DNA from: Peptoniphilus_E sp964345555
GTDB taxonomy: Bacteria > Bacillota > Clostridia > Tissierellales > Peptoniphilaceae
DNA: 25,053 bases
Assembly: GCA_964345555.1 (NCBI GenBank)
Contig: CAYFRD010000026.1
Location: 1-25,053 of the forward strand
Direction of reading: 5' to 3'
Below are positions 5,846-13,784 of the stretch, piece after piece (the first letter of the stretch is position 1; each line of letters begins with the position of its first letter). A model generated the notes under the pieces. It saw only the letters and a program-made list of their open reading frames with translations, ran no database searches and was not told the origin of the DNA. The position numbers and the translations under genes were made by a program.

Positions 5846-7528
5846 ATGGATTATAGAGAAAAAATGGAAACCTGGCTTAACTCAAAGGTCATTTCGAAAA
5901 AATACAAAGATGAGATAAGAGAAATAAATGATGAAGAGGAATTGAAGGACAGATTTTATAAAGAACTGGAATTCGGAACTGCAGGTCTTAGGGGAATAAT
6001 TGGTGCAGGGACGAACAGAATGAATGAATTTGTAGTTGCAAAGGTCGCTCAAGCTATTTCCAATGTAATATTAAAACATGAAAGAGGAAGTCAAAGAGGC
6101 ATTGTAATTTCCAGAGATACAAGATATCTTTCCGAGGAGTTCACGAGGATTTCAGCTTGTATTTTTGCGGCAAATGGAATTAAAACCTATATATTTGACG
6201 ATGTAAGACCGACACCGATGTTATCCTACGCCGTAAGATATTTAAATACCATTTCCGGGATAATGATAACGGCATCTCATAATCCTAAGGACTACAACGG
6301 GTATAAAGTGTATTGGGAAAAAGGCTCACAAATCTTAGATGATATTGCACATGAAATATCTTTTGAAAATAATAAACTGAACTTCGACGATATTAAAATT
6401 ACAGATTATGAAAAATCCGTAGAAAAGGGACAAATTGTAATTTTAAACTCTGACATTGATAAAAGTTATTATGAAAAAACCCTTGAAATGTCCCTCGAAG
6501 ACGATATTGATAAAGGTATTAAAATTCTCTACACTCCTCTGAACGGAACGGGGAACAAACCTGTCCGATATGTACTTGGGCAAAGAGGATTTACAAATGT
6601 AAATCTTGTAGATGAGCAAGAGAATCCTGATCCCGAGTTTAAGACGGCACCCTATCCCAATCCCGAAGATCCTAAGGCTTTCAGCTTGGCTATTGAATAT
6701 GCAGGAAAATATGATTCTGATTTAATCATAGCCACAGATCCCGACTGTGACAGAGTTTCCATCATGTATAAGTCATTAGAAGGCAAATATATAAGCTTCA
6801 ACGGAAATCAAATCGGAGCTATGATGATTTACTATATACTGGACAGGTTAAAGGATAAAAAGGGAATTCCCGAAAATGCAGCAATTGTAAAATCAGTAGT
6901 TACAGGAGATTTAGGTGAAAAAATAGCAAGAAGCTACGGTGTTGATTTTTTTGAAACTCTGACGGGATTTAAAAATATCTGCTCTTTGCCTAATAAGTGG
7001 GACGAAACAGGAGAGCATAAGTTCATATTCGGATATGAAGAATCCATCGGGTATGTCTATGGCGATCATGTGAGGGATAAAGATGCTGTAGTGAGTTCAA
7101 TGATAATTGCAGAGATGGCAGCCTTTTATAAAAAAAGAGGCAAAAAATTAATAGATGTAATGGAAGATATATTTATAAAATACGGATATCATGCCGAAAA
7201 AATTTCAAGTTTGAGTTTTGAAGGAGTGGAAGGAAGCAAGAGAATAAAAGGCATAATGGAGCATTTTAGAACTACTGAATACAAGAGTTTTAATTTTCTT
7301 GATATTAAAGACAGAATAGATTATGAAAAGGGGTATAAAGACATAGGCCCTTCAAACCTGTTGATATATCACCTAACAGACGGTTCATGGTTCGCCCTGA
7401 GACCATCGGGCACAGAACCCAAGATAAAGCTGTATGTCTATGTAGTTGACAAATTAAAAGAAAAAGCTGATGCCAAACTCAATAATTTAACTACAGAGCT
7501 TATAGAAAAGATGAATTCCATAAATTAA
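5846..7528 (+). CDS. pgcA: phosphoglucomutase/phosphomannomutase family protein
   Basis: 560-residue alpha-D-phosphohexomutase that interconverts sugar 1- and 6-phosphates via a phosphoserine. Visible motifs in order: the catalytic loop TASHNPKDYNGYK with Ser144, the magnesium loop DPDCDRV, the sugar-binding loop GYEESIGY, and the phosphate loop RPSGTEPKIKLY near the C terminus. Length agrees with Bacillus subtilis PgcA (about 580). The start is ATG 5846 because CACGGAGG precedes it; an in-frame ATG at 5771 lies inside the preceding terminator. Glucose-1-phosphate made here would feed wall polymers or glycolipids. Whether glucose or mannose is preferred cannot be told. Confidence 0.95.
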   Translation: MDYREKMETWLNSKVISKKYKDEIREINDEEELKDRFYKELEFGTAGLRGIIGAGTNRMNEFVVAKVAQAISNVILKHERGSQRGIVISRDTRYLSEEFTRISACIFAANGIKTYIFDDVRPTPMLSYAVRYLNTISGIMITASHNPKDYNGYKVYWEKGSQILDDIAHEISFENNKLNFDDIKITDYEKSVEKGQIVILNSDIDKSYYEKTLEMSLEDDIDKGIKILYTPLNGTGNKPVRYVLGQRGFTNVNLVDEQENPDPEFKTAPYPNPEDPKAFSLAIEYAGKYDSDLIIATDPDCDRVSIMYKSLEGKYISFNGNQIGAMMIYYILDRLKDKKGIPENAAIVKSVVTGDLGEKIARSYGVDFFETLTGFKNICSLPNKWDETGEHKFIFGYEESIGYVYGDHVRDKDAVVSSMIIAEMAAFYKKRGKKLIDVMEDIFIKYGYHAEKISSLSFEGVEGSKRIKGIMEHFRTTEYKSFNFLDIKDRIDYEKGYKDIGPSNLLIYHLTDGSWFALRPSGTEPKIKLYVYVVDKLKEKADAKLNNLTTELIEKMNSIN

Positions 7529-7538
7529 GGAGGTAGTT

Positions 7539-8447
7539 ATGATACTTTTATGTGATTTTAATCCAAGGATAATAAGAAGTTATAAATCCGTCAATTTCAT
7601 TAAAAACACTTCAAACACATTTACGGAAAACAGAATTTATCCATCCGGGCACGGCATAGATATACTGACTTTTTTAAAAAAAATAGGAGCAAATCCGGAG
7701 TTGATTACTTATATTGGAGGAATAAACGGAAAAATAATAGAGTCGGAACTAAAGGAACTAAATGCAAAGTACGACTATGTTTCCATAAAGGATAACAACG
7801 AAGAAAGAGTTCTGATAAAATCCATTAATTTAAAGACCACGTTGGATAGCAAAAAAGTTAGAAAGACCATTGAAGATGATGAGAATTTTTATTCGTTATA
7901 TTCAAGGAAGATAGATAACAAAGATATTGTCGCTTTCTCCACCTATGATGAAGAAGCAGAAAATGTAAGTTATAAATCCTATATTGATCAATGCTATAAA
8001 AAAGGTATAAAAGTGGCTGTAAATGTGGACGATACTGAAAAGATAAAGGAATCGAAACCCTATCTGCTTATAATAGAAAAGGAAACTTTAGAAAATTATA
8101 CAAAATTGCTAATAAAGACTCAGGAAGAGGTATCAAAAGCTTCCAATGTGCTTTTAAAAGAAGGTATCGGCTCCATAATAATAAATTCTCCCAAGGGTAG
8201 TATTTATGTAAATAAAAGCATAAATTACAGGGTTGATTTTAGAAAATTGGACAGAGAAATAAACAAAAGCAGTTCAGATTTGATGTTAGGAGCTTTCTGT
8301 TTTGCCGTTGAGAGAAATTATAATTTGGAAACCACTTTAAAAATATCCGTAGCGGCATATGTAATTGAAAATTACGTCAGATTTAGAGATATAAATATGG
8401 CGGACTTAAAGGGACTTATGAACGAGATAGAACTTTTAAAATTCTAG
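7539..8447 (+). CDS. divergent PfkB-fold sugar kinase-like protein
   Basis: 302-residue protein with the outline of the 1-phosphofructokinase/tagatose-6-phosphate kinase branch of the PfkB (ribokinase) family: an N-terminal SGHGIDILTFLKKIGANP followed by YIGGINGK, a central Rossmann-like part, and a C-terminal NKSSSDLMLGAFCFA helix. Two signature elements are degraded. The anion-hole GAGD is SSSD (residues 244-247, catalytic Asp kept), and the usual PNxxE of the nucleotide/metal region reads IIEKET. It begins ten bases after the mutase stop with GGAGG ahead of its ATG and is nine bases from the next gene, so it is co-transcribed. It may be a weak kinase or a non-catalytic relative; substrate unknown. 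Confidence 0.75.
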   Translation: MILLCDFNPRIIRSYKSVNFIKNTSNTFTENRIYPSGHGIDILTFLKKIGANPELITYIGGINGKIIESELKELNAKYDYVSIKDNNEERVLIKSINLKTTLDSKKVRKTIEDDENFYSLYSRKIDNKDIVAFSTYDEEAENVSYKSYIDQCYKKGIKVAVNVDDTEKIKESKPYLLIIEKETLENYTKLLIKTQEEVSKASNVLLKEGIGSIIINSPKGSIYVNKSINYRVDFRKLDREINKSSSDLMLGAFCFAVERNYNLETTLKISVAAYVIENYVRFRDINMADLKGLMNEIELLKF

Positions 8448-8455
8448 GAGGTAAT

Positions 8456-9004
8456 ATGAAAAATTTTAAATTAAATAGAGATGATGCGGTATTTTTATTC
8501 GTAGATATACAGGACAAACTGTTGAAAGCTATTGATAATGCGGATAGGGTACTTAAGTATTCTAAAATCCTTGCAGAGATGGCTAGTATAATGAAAATGG
8601 ATAAACTCGTAACTGTTCAATATGCAAAAGGATTGGGACATACAAACAAAGAATTGTTGGAAATATTAAATACCGATGAAATAGATAAAAAGACTTTCAG
8701 CTGTCTGTTAAATGAAGAGTTCAAAGCAAAACTGGAGCAGAAAAATAAAAAACAAGTGATTCTTTCAGGAACAGAAGCACACATTTGTATATTGATTACT
8801 GCAAGAGATCTGATTGCGGCAGGGTACGAAGTATTTGTAGCTGCAGATGCTGTGGGATCAAGATCTAAATTCAACTATGACAATGGTCTTGACTTGATGA
8901 GAGATATTGGCTGTGTCGTTACTAATACGGAATCAATAATGTTTGATTTAAACTCCATATCGGGTACAGATGAATTTAAAAAAGTTCAAAATCTGATAAA
9001 GTAA
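8456..9004 (+). CDS. isochorismatase-family cysteine hydrolase
   Basis: 182-residue alpha/beta hydrolase of the isochorismatase/nicotinamidase superfamily. The triad can be placed: Asp17 in FVDIQDKL, Lys78 in DKKTFSCL, and nucleophile Cys111 in SGTEAHICI; a cis-peptide type GTEAH precedes the Cys. YAKGLGHT and AADAVGSRS are also typical. Members hydrolyse amides or similar groups; the closest-looking branch (YcaC-like) lacks a well-defined substrate. GGAGG precedes the ATG, and the gene closes the operon before a strong terminator. Family is firm, function open. Confidence 0.88.
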   Translation: MKNFKLNRDDAVFLFVDIQDKLLKAIDNADRVLKYSKILAEMASIMKMDKLVTVQYAKGLGHTNKELLEILNTDEIDKKTFSCLLNEEFKAKLEQKNKKQVILSGTEAHICILITARDLIAAGYEVFVAADAVGSRSKFNYDNGLDLMRDIGCVVTNTESIMFDLNSISGTDEFKKVQNLIK

Positions 9005-9007
9005 ATT

Positions 9008-9032
9008 AACCGCTCAACAAGAGCGGTTTTTT
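9008..9032 (+). terminator. terminator after the isochorismatase-family gene
   Basis: An 8-bp perfect stem (AACCGCTC / GAGCGGTT) with loop AACAA runs directly into six T, four bases after the stop codon. Confidence 0.92.
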
Positions 9033-9102
9033 AATGTAAAAAATTTAAACGAGGCATTTTAACCTATAAAATTCTTGATATGTGGCTATGATAATACTGC
9101 TG

Positions 9103-9111
9103 TGCTATAAT
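9103..9111 (+). promoter_or_regulatory. extended -10 promoter of the yhaO-yhaN operon
   Basis: TGCTATAAT (perfect TATAAT at 9106-9111 preceded by TG) lies 16 bases before the ATG at 9128. The leader would be very short but still holds AGGTGA. No convincing -35 box is seen. Confidence 0.5.
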
Positions 9112-9127
9112 AAATCCAGGTGATTTG

Positions 9128-10165
9128 ATGAAAATAGTTCACATGGCGGATGTACATTTAGGTAGATTTTATAAGGGAAAATTGCCCATGGATCTCGCCT
9201 CAAAAAGAAGAGAAGAACTTTGGAAAACCTTTGAAAAAAATATAAAATATATTAGAGATAATGAAGTGGACGTCCTTCTTCTCTGTGGAGATATATATGA
9301 AAGAGAGCATTTCACTTCATCGGATATGGACAGATTTGTTTTTTTGCTGAATACATTAAAGGAAACGGAAGTTTTTATAATTGCAGGCAATCATGACTAC
9401 ATAGATTCCGTATCATTGATTTTAAATTGCAATTTCAATGAAAACATACATTTATTTAAAGATGAAGATTATTTTCAAATAGATGAGTTAAACTTAAGAG
9501 TTTATGGATTTTCTTGGGATAGAGGTTTTGATTATTCAAGAGATTTAAAATTTCAATTAGATGATAAATTCACCAATATATTGATGATACATGGGAGTAC
9601 AATGTCGAAAGAACATTTTTACCTTGATAAAAATATATTAAATGCCCTTGAGTTTAATTATATTGCCCTGGGTCATATTCACATCAGGCAAAAAATTGTA
9701 GACAAAGCTTACTATTCCGGGTCACCTGAACCTGTCAGCTTTAAAGATGAAGGAGAGCATGGGTTTATTGAGATAGAGTTAAAAGATGAATTGAATGTAA
9801 CTTTTAAAGGGCAATCTTTACGAAATTATATAAAGCACGAAGTATTTGTGGAGGAATCCATGGATATATACGAAGTAAAGGAAATCATAGATGATAAACT
9901 GAAAAATTGCAAAGTTGATTTCAACAGAATTATTTTAAAGGGAAGATACGATGATATAGATTACTTGGTATCTTTTTTGGAAAAGAGCATAAATTGTTTT
10001 TATTTTGAAATTGAAAATAATTTAAAGGTTTCTTATGATATTGAAGAACTCTCAGTGGAGAACAAGGATAATATTTTAGGAAAGTTTATAGAGTATGCAA
10101 AAAATGATGAAAGAGTCCTTGGATATGGTTTAAGAGCGTTGTTGGAGGCAAAAAATGAAAATTGA
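9128..10165 (+). CDS. yhaO: DNA repair exonuclease, SbcD/YhaO-like
   Basis: 345-residue calcineurin-like phosphoesterase of the Mre11/SbcD class. Metal-binding blocks appear in order: MADVHLG (Asp8, His10), LLCGDIYE, AGNHDY, MIHGS and GHIHIRQ. The C-terminal third is a capping/partner domain without strong motifs. It presumably trims DNA ends in complex with the large ATPase encoded next, as SbcD does with SbcC; the pairing here most resembles Bacillus subtilis YhaO-YhaN. The ATG at 9128 follows AGGTGA; a TTG at 9125 is too close to the ribosome site. Its end overlaps the next gene by eleven bases. Nuclease family is sure, the in vivo role is inferred. Confidence 0.88.
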   Translation: MKIVHMADVHLGRFYKGKLPMDLASKRREELWKTFEKNIKYIRDNEVDVLLLCGDIYEREHFTSSDMDRFVFLLNTLKETEVFIIAGNHDYIDSVSLILNCNFNENIHLFKDEDYFQIDELNLRVYGFSWDRGFDYSRDLKFQLDDKFTNILMIHGSTMSKEHFYLDKNILNALEFNYIALGHIHIRQKIVDKAYYSGSPEPVSFKDEGEHGFIEIELKDELNVTFKGQSLRNYIKHEVFVEESMDIYEVKEIIDDKLKNCKVDFNRIILKGRYDDIDYLVSFLEKSINCFYFEIENNLKVSYDIEELSVENKDNILGKFIEYAKNDERVLGYGLRALLEAKNEN

Positions 10166-12503
10166 AAAATTGGATTTAATTGCCTTTGGAAAATTCAAAG
10201 ATTTTCAGATGAATTTAGAGGATGGCTTAAATATAATAAGGGGAAATAATGAAAGTGGAAAATCGACACTGTCGGCCTTTATCAGAGGAATATTCTACGG
10301 ATTCGTAAAGGATTTTCTGAAAAAAAGAAGTTACGAGAGTGACAGAGGCAAGTACAAACCATGGAGAGGTGAACAATACAGAGGATATATTATTCTTGAA
10401 TATAAAAATGAAATTTACAGGGTTGAAAGGGATTTTGAAAGTGCTGAAATCACTTTAACCAATTTGACAAAGTCTTCGGATATTTCAAAGGACGAGAGGC
10501 TTTTTAAATATTCAAAGGTCCCTCAACCGGGAGCGTTATTTTTCGATGTAAACAGCCGTGTTTTTTCAAATACTTTTTATATAGGTCAGCTAAAATCAGA
10601 AGTTGATCAGGGAAGTTATGAAATCTTAAAGGAAAAATTTGAAAATTTTTTGACCACTGAAGATGAAAAGTTTGACGGAAGAAAGTCCGTTGAAATATTG
10701 AGGGAAAAACTTGCCAAGCTGGGTAAAGAGAGCAAAAAATCCAGCGAGATCGGAGAAATTTATTCAAAACTGGAAAAAATCAATGAATTAATACTAAATT
10801 ATACGGATATAGAAAATAATTTAAGCAGGATAAAAATAAAACTTCATGACATAGAAGAAAAAATAGCTGTTACAAAAGAAAAAGATCTGCTTATCTCAAA
10901 AGTTGAAGATCAAAAAAATTTCGATAAAATAGCGGAATATCAGAAAAAAATAAAAAAACTGAAATCTGAAATAGACGAGGACTACGTTGTAGATTATGAG
11001 GCCTATGAGAGATTGACAGATTTGCAAAAGAGATATTATTTCCTTGAGAACAAATTCAGAGAAATAAGCGAAAAAATCGCCAAAGATATTGAAGAACCCA
11101 ATGGTGGAGCACTTCAGGAGTACAGAGATGATTTAATAAGTATACGCACTTTAAACAACAGAATAAGCCAACTGAACTCTCAAAACTTTTCAAAGGAAAT
11201 GAACTTTTTGCTTGATGAGATAAATAGCAACAAAAGCATTTCCAATAAATATTTTTTTATAGTGTCGATATCTTTATTGATAGCATTGATGATTTTGATT
11301 TTTTCTTTGATAAATAAAAATTATATTTTCACAATATTAATTCCGTTTATATTGTTATATTCATATTTAAGAGTGCAAAAATTCAGGATATCCAAGGATT
11401 ATGTCCATAGATTGAATATTAAATTAAAGGACTATAAACAAAAGTCCTATGACAAAACTGTGGAAAAGAAAAAAATCGACAGGGATTTTGATGAGTTTTT
11501 TGATAAATATGAAATCAATATGTTGGACACTAAATTAAGCAAGGGCGAGTTGCTTCAAAGAAGATATGCTCTTCTTCAAGATAAATTGGAGCATCTTATA
11601 AATTTGGAAAATGAAGGTAGCTTTAAATATAATTTGAAAATAGAGGAACTGGAAAGTAATAAAATCAAACTGGAAAAAATAAAATCTGAAATGTATGAGA
11701 TTGAAAAAATAACAAGGGATATCTGTTCAGAATACAACTCAGAAAGCATTGAGGAATTTAAGGAAAAATTTAACAACGGTATAATCCAAAATTCCAAAAA
11801 TTCAGAAATTAAGATCCTTGAAAACAACATTGAGAATTTGCTGGGAAACAGAAATCGAGAATCTTTAAATCACGGAATAGATTTAACGGATATAGAGGTT
11901 GAAGAGAATGTTTTAAATATTAATTCCTTGGAAATTGAAAAAGTAAAAATAAAACAAAATTTAATAAATATCGAAAATAAATACAAAGAATATTTAGGAT
12001 TATTAGACGAAAAAAAATACTTGTCATCCAAGCTTGATGAGCTCAATGAAAAGAAAAAGCATATTGAAAAAGCGGCGGAAATAATAGAAGGGATTTTGGA
12101 GAAAAATGCAGAGGAACTTTTGCCCAAGATAATAGATAAAGTTGGATTTTATTTGTCGAAGATAACTAAGAATAAATACGGAAAGGTCATAATTGATGAC
12201 AAATTCAACATAAAAATCTACGATAATGAGAAGAAGTTCTTTGTAGACTTGGGAAGTTTAAGCAACGGAACGATAGATCAAGTATATCTTTCCTTCAGAC
12301 TTTCAGTAACGGATTATGTATTTGAAGAAGTTCCGTTTATACTTGATGACCATTTTCTTCAATATGATGACAGCAGAATGGAGAATATCTTAGATTTCTT
12401 ATCGGAGGAAAAGAGACAGATACTTATTTTTACTGCAACAGACAGAGAAATTAAAACTTTGAATAAATTAAATAAAAAATACAATTTAATTGAAATGGAG
12501 TAA
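10155..12503 (+). CDS. yhaN: YhaN-like AAA ATPase with coiled coils and membrane hairpin
   Basis: 782-residue SMC/Rad50-like ATPase. Walker A is RGNNESGKST (Lys36) at the N terminus, the ABC-like signature LSNGTIDQVYLSFRL lies near residue 700, and Walker B FILDDHF has Asp731-Asp732. Between them are long Lys/Glu-rich coiled coils broken near residues 366-407 by two hydrophobic spans, as in Bacillus subtilis YhaN, suggesting membrane anchoring. It is shorter than YhaN (over 900), mainly in the coiled coils. GGAGG within the end of the nuclease gene serves its ATG. It is expected to clamp DNA and gate the adjacent nuclease. The membrane hairpin separates it from ordinary SbcC. Confidence 0.88.
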   Translation: MKIEKLDLIAFGKFKDFQMNLEDGLNIIRGNNESGKSTLSAFIRGIFYGFVKDFLKKRSYESDRGKYKPWRGEQYRGYIILEYKNEIYRVERDFESAEITLTNLTKSSDISKDERLFKYSKVPQPGALFFDVNSRVFSNTFYIGQLKSEVDQGSYEILKEKFENFLTTEDEKFDGRKSVEILREKLAKLGKESKKSSEIGEIYSKLEKINELILNYTDIENNLSRIKIKLHDIEEKIAVTKEKDLLISKVEDQKNFDKIAEYQKKIKKLKSEIDEDYVVDYEAYERLTDLQKRYYFLENKFREISEKIAKDIEEPNGGALQEYRDDLISIRTLNNRISQLNSQNFSKEMNFLLDEINSNKSISNKYFFIVSISLLIALMILIFSLINKNYIFTILIPFILLYSYLRVQKFRISKDYVHRLNIKLKDYKQKSYDKTVEKKKIDRDFDEFFDKYEINMLDTKLSKGELLQRRYALLQDKLEHLINLENEGSFKYNLKIEELESNKIKLEKIKSEMYEIEKITRDICSEYNSESIEEFKEKFNNGIIQNSKNSEIKILENNIENLLGNRNRESLNHGIDLTDIEVEENVLNINSLEIEKVKIKQNLINIENKYKEYLGLLDEKKYLSSKLDELNEKKKHIEKAAEIIEGILEKNAEELLPKIIDKVGFYLSKITKNKYGKVIIDDKFNIKIYDNEKKFFVDLGSLSNGTIDQVYLSFRLSVTDYVFEEVPFILDDHFLQYDDSRMENILDFLSEEKRQILIFTATDREIKTLNKLNKKYNLIEME

Positions 12504-12505
12504 GT

Positions 12506-13189
12506 ATGATTTGGGCAATAGGAGATTTGCATTTTGATCCTGTAGGGGATAAACCCATGGATATTTTTGGAATAAATTGGATAATGCACAAAGAAAAAAT
12601 TATTTCCCACTGGAATGAAGTAGTTTCTCAAGAGGACTTGGTACTATTGGTGGGAGATATAAGTTGGGGGTTGAAACTCAAAGACAGCATAGTTGACTTG
12701 GAAGAAATAGATTCTCTGCCCGGCAAGAAGATTATTTCCAAGGGCAATCACGATTATTGGTGGAGTTCTATGAATAAAATGGAATCAATAGGACTAAAGA
12801 GCATAAAATTTTTGAATAACAACAGCTATTTATATGATGATGTTGCCATATTCGGGACAAGAGGTTGGATTTCAAAAGATACTCCCGGATTTACGGAGAA
12901 AGACGAAAGGATATTTGAAAGGGAGATGAATAGATTAAAAAACTCTCACGACAGCATAACTTACTGCTCAAAAAAAATAGCCATGATTCACTATCCGCCC
13001 TTTAATCAGTCGGGAGAACCCAATGAATTTGCAAAATTTTTCAGTCAAGAGGATACGGATTTGTGTGTTTATGGGCATTTACATGGTGATGGACATAAAT
13101 TTGTCATAGAGGGAAACTTTGAAAGTGTGCATTACAGATGCGTGTCATCGGATTATGTGGATTTTAAATTACAGGAGATAATAATTTAA
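12506..13189 (+). CDS. metallophosphoesterase (COG1768-like phosphohydrolase)
   Basis: 227-residue calcineurin-like enzyme with the two-metal site visible: AIGDLHFDP, LVGDISWG, SKGNHDYWW, AMIHYPPF and YGHLHGDGH. The DLHFD start and the NHDYWW block match a family of stand-alone bacterial phosphohydrolases, distinct from the SbcD-like nuclease three kilobases upstream. Substrate unknown; cyclic nucleotides or phosphoesters are possible. It starts two bases after the yhaN stop, with GGAG inside the yhaN end, and its TAA overlaps the next ATG by one base (TAATG), so it is part of the same operon. Confidence 0.85.
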   Translation: MIWAIGDLHFDPVGDKPMDIFGINWIMHKEKIISHWNEVVSQEDLVLLVGDISWGLKLKDSIVDLEEIDSLPGKKIISKGNHDYWWSSMNKMESIGLKSIKFLNNNSYLYDDVAIFGTRGWISKDTPGFTEKDERIFEREMNRLKNSHDSITYCSKKIAMIHYPPFNQSGEPNEFAKFFSQEDTDLCVYGHLHGDGHKFVIEGNFESVHYRCVSSDYVDFKLQEIII

Positions 13190-13743
13190 TGGAAATTGAA
13201 AAAGAAGTCAAAATTTTAGGAATAGATGTGATTGAAGCGGAAAAAAATCTGATGAGATTGGGAGCAAAATTGATTTCAAAAGAAGATCAGGAAAACATAA
13301 GGGTGGATTCATCAGAGAATCCCATTGAACCGAAGGCACAAGGTTATTTGAGAATACGAAGTGTAGAAGATAAAATCAACAATAAAAAGGATGTTTACTT
13401 CACTTTCAAAAAACACATAACTGACATTGAAGTGAGAAAAAATATCGAGTATACTACTAAAATTGAAAATAAAGAGGAATTAATAAACATATTAAAGGCA
13501 ATGGGATACAATATTTTTGATGTAGGATATAAGAAGAGGATATCCTATGAATTAGAAGGTGTGAGATTCGACATTGACACTTGGGATATGAACACCTATC
13601 CTGAACCCTTTATAGAAATAGAATTTGACAGTGAAGAACATTTATATGATATACTAAATAAATTAAATATTGATAAAGATAAAATTTCTACTAAATCTAT
13701 TGCAGAACTTAAAAAAATTCATAAAAACAGTATGACATATTGA
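13189..13743 (+). CDS. CYTH-domain protein (class IV adenylate cyclase/triphosphatase-like)
   Basis: 184-residue CYTH tunnel-fold protein. The ExExK signature is at residues 4-8 (EKEVK), followed by paired basic strands (YLRIRS, YFTFKKH) and acidic strands (VRFDIDTWD, FIEIEFD) that line the metal-triphosphate tunnel. Such proteins cleave inorganic triphosphate or thiamine triphosphate, or cyclise ATP; the class IV cyclase-like branch fits the GYLRIRS and IDTW blocks, but sequence alone does not separate activities. It overlaps the metallophosphoesterase stop by one base and ends the operon. Its last codons overlap the promoter of the PEP synthase gene. Confidence 0.82.
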   Translation: MEIEKEVKILGIDVIEAEKNLMRLGAKLISKEDQENIRVDSSENPIEPKAQGYLRIRSVEDKINNKKDVYFTFKKHITDIEVRKNIEYTTKIENKEELINILKAMGYNIFDVGYKKRISYELEGVRFDIDTWDMNTYPEPFIEIEFDSEEHLYDILNKLNIDKDKISTKSIAELKKIHKNSMTY

Positions 13744-13759
13744 CGTATTATGTTATAAT
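13732..13759 (+). promoter_or_regulatory. ppsA: promoter of the PEP synthase gene
   Basis: ATGACA (13732-13737), one mismatch from TTGACA, and TATAAT (13754-13759) are separated by 16 bases. The -35 lies inside the last codons of the CYTH gene, giving PEP synthase its own transcript. Confidence 0.7.
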
Positions 13760-13784
13760 AGTTATTAATAATAAAGGAGGATTT

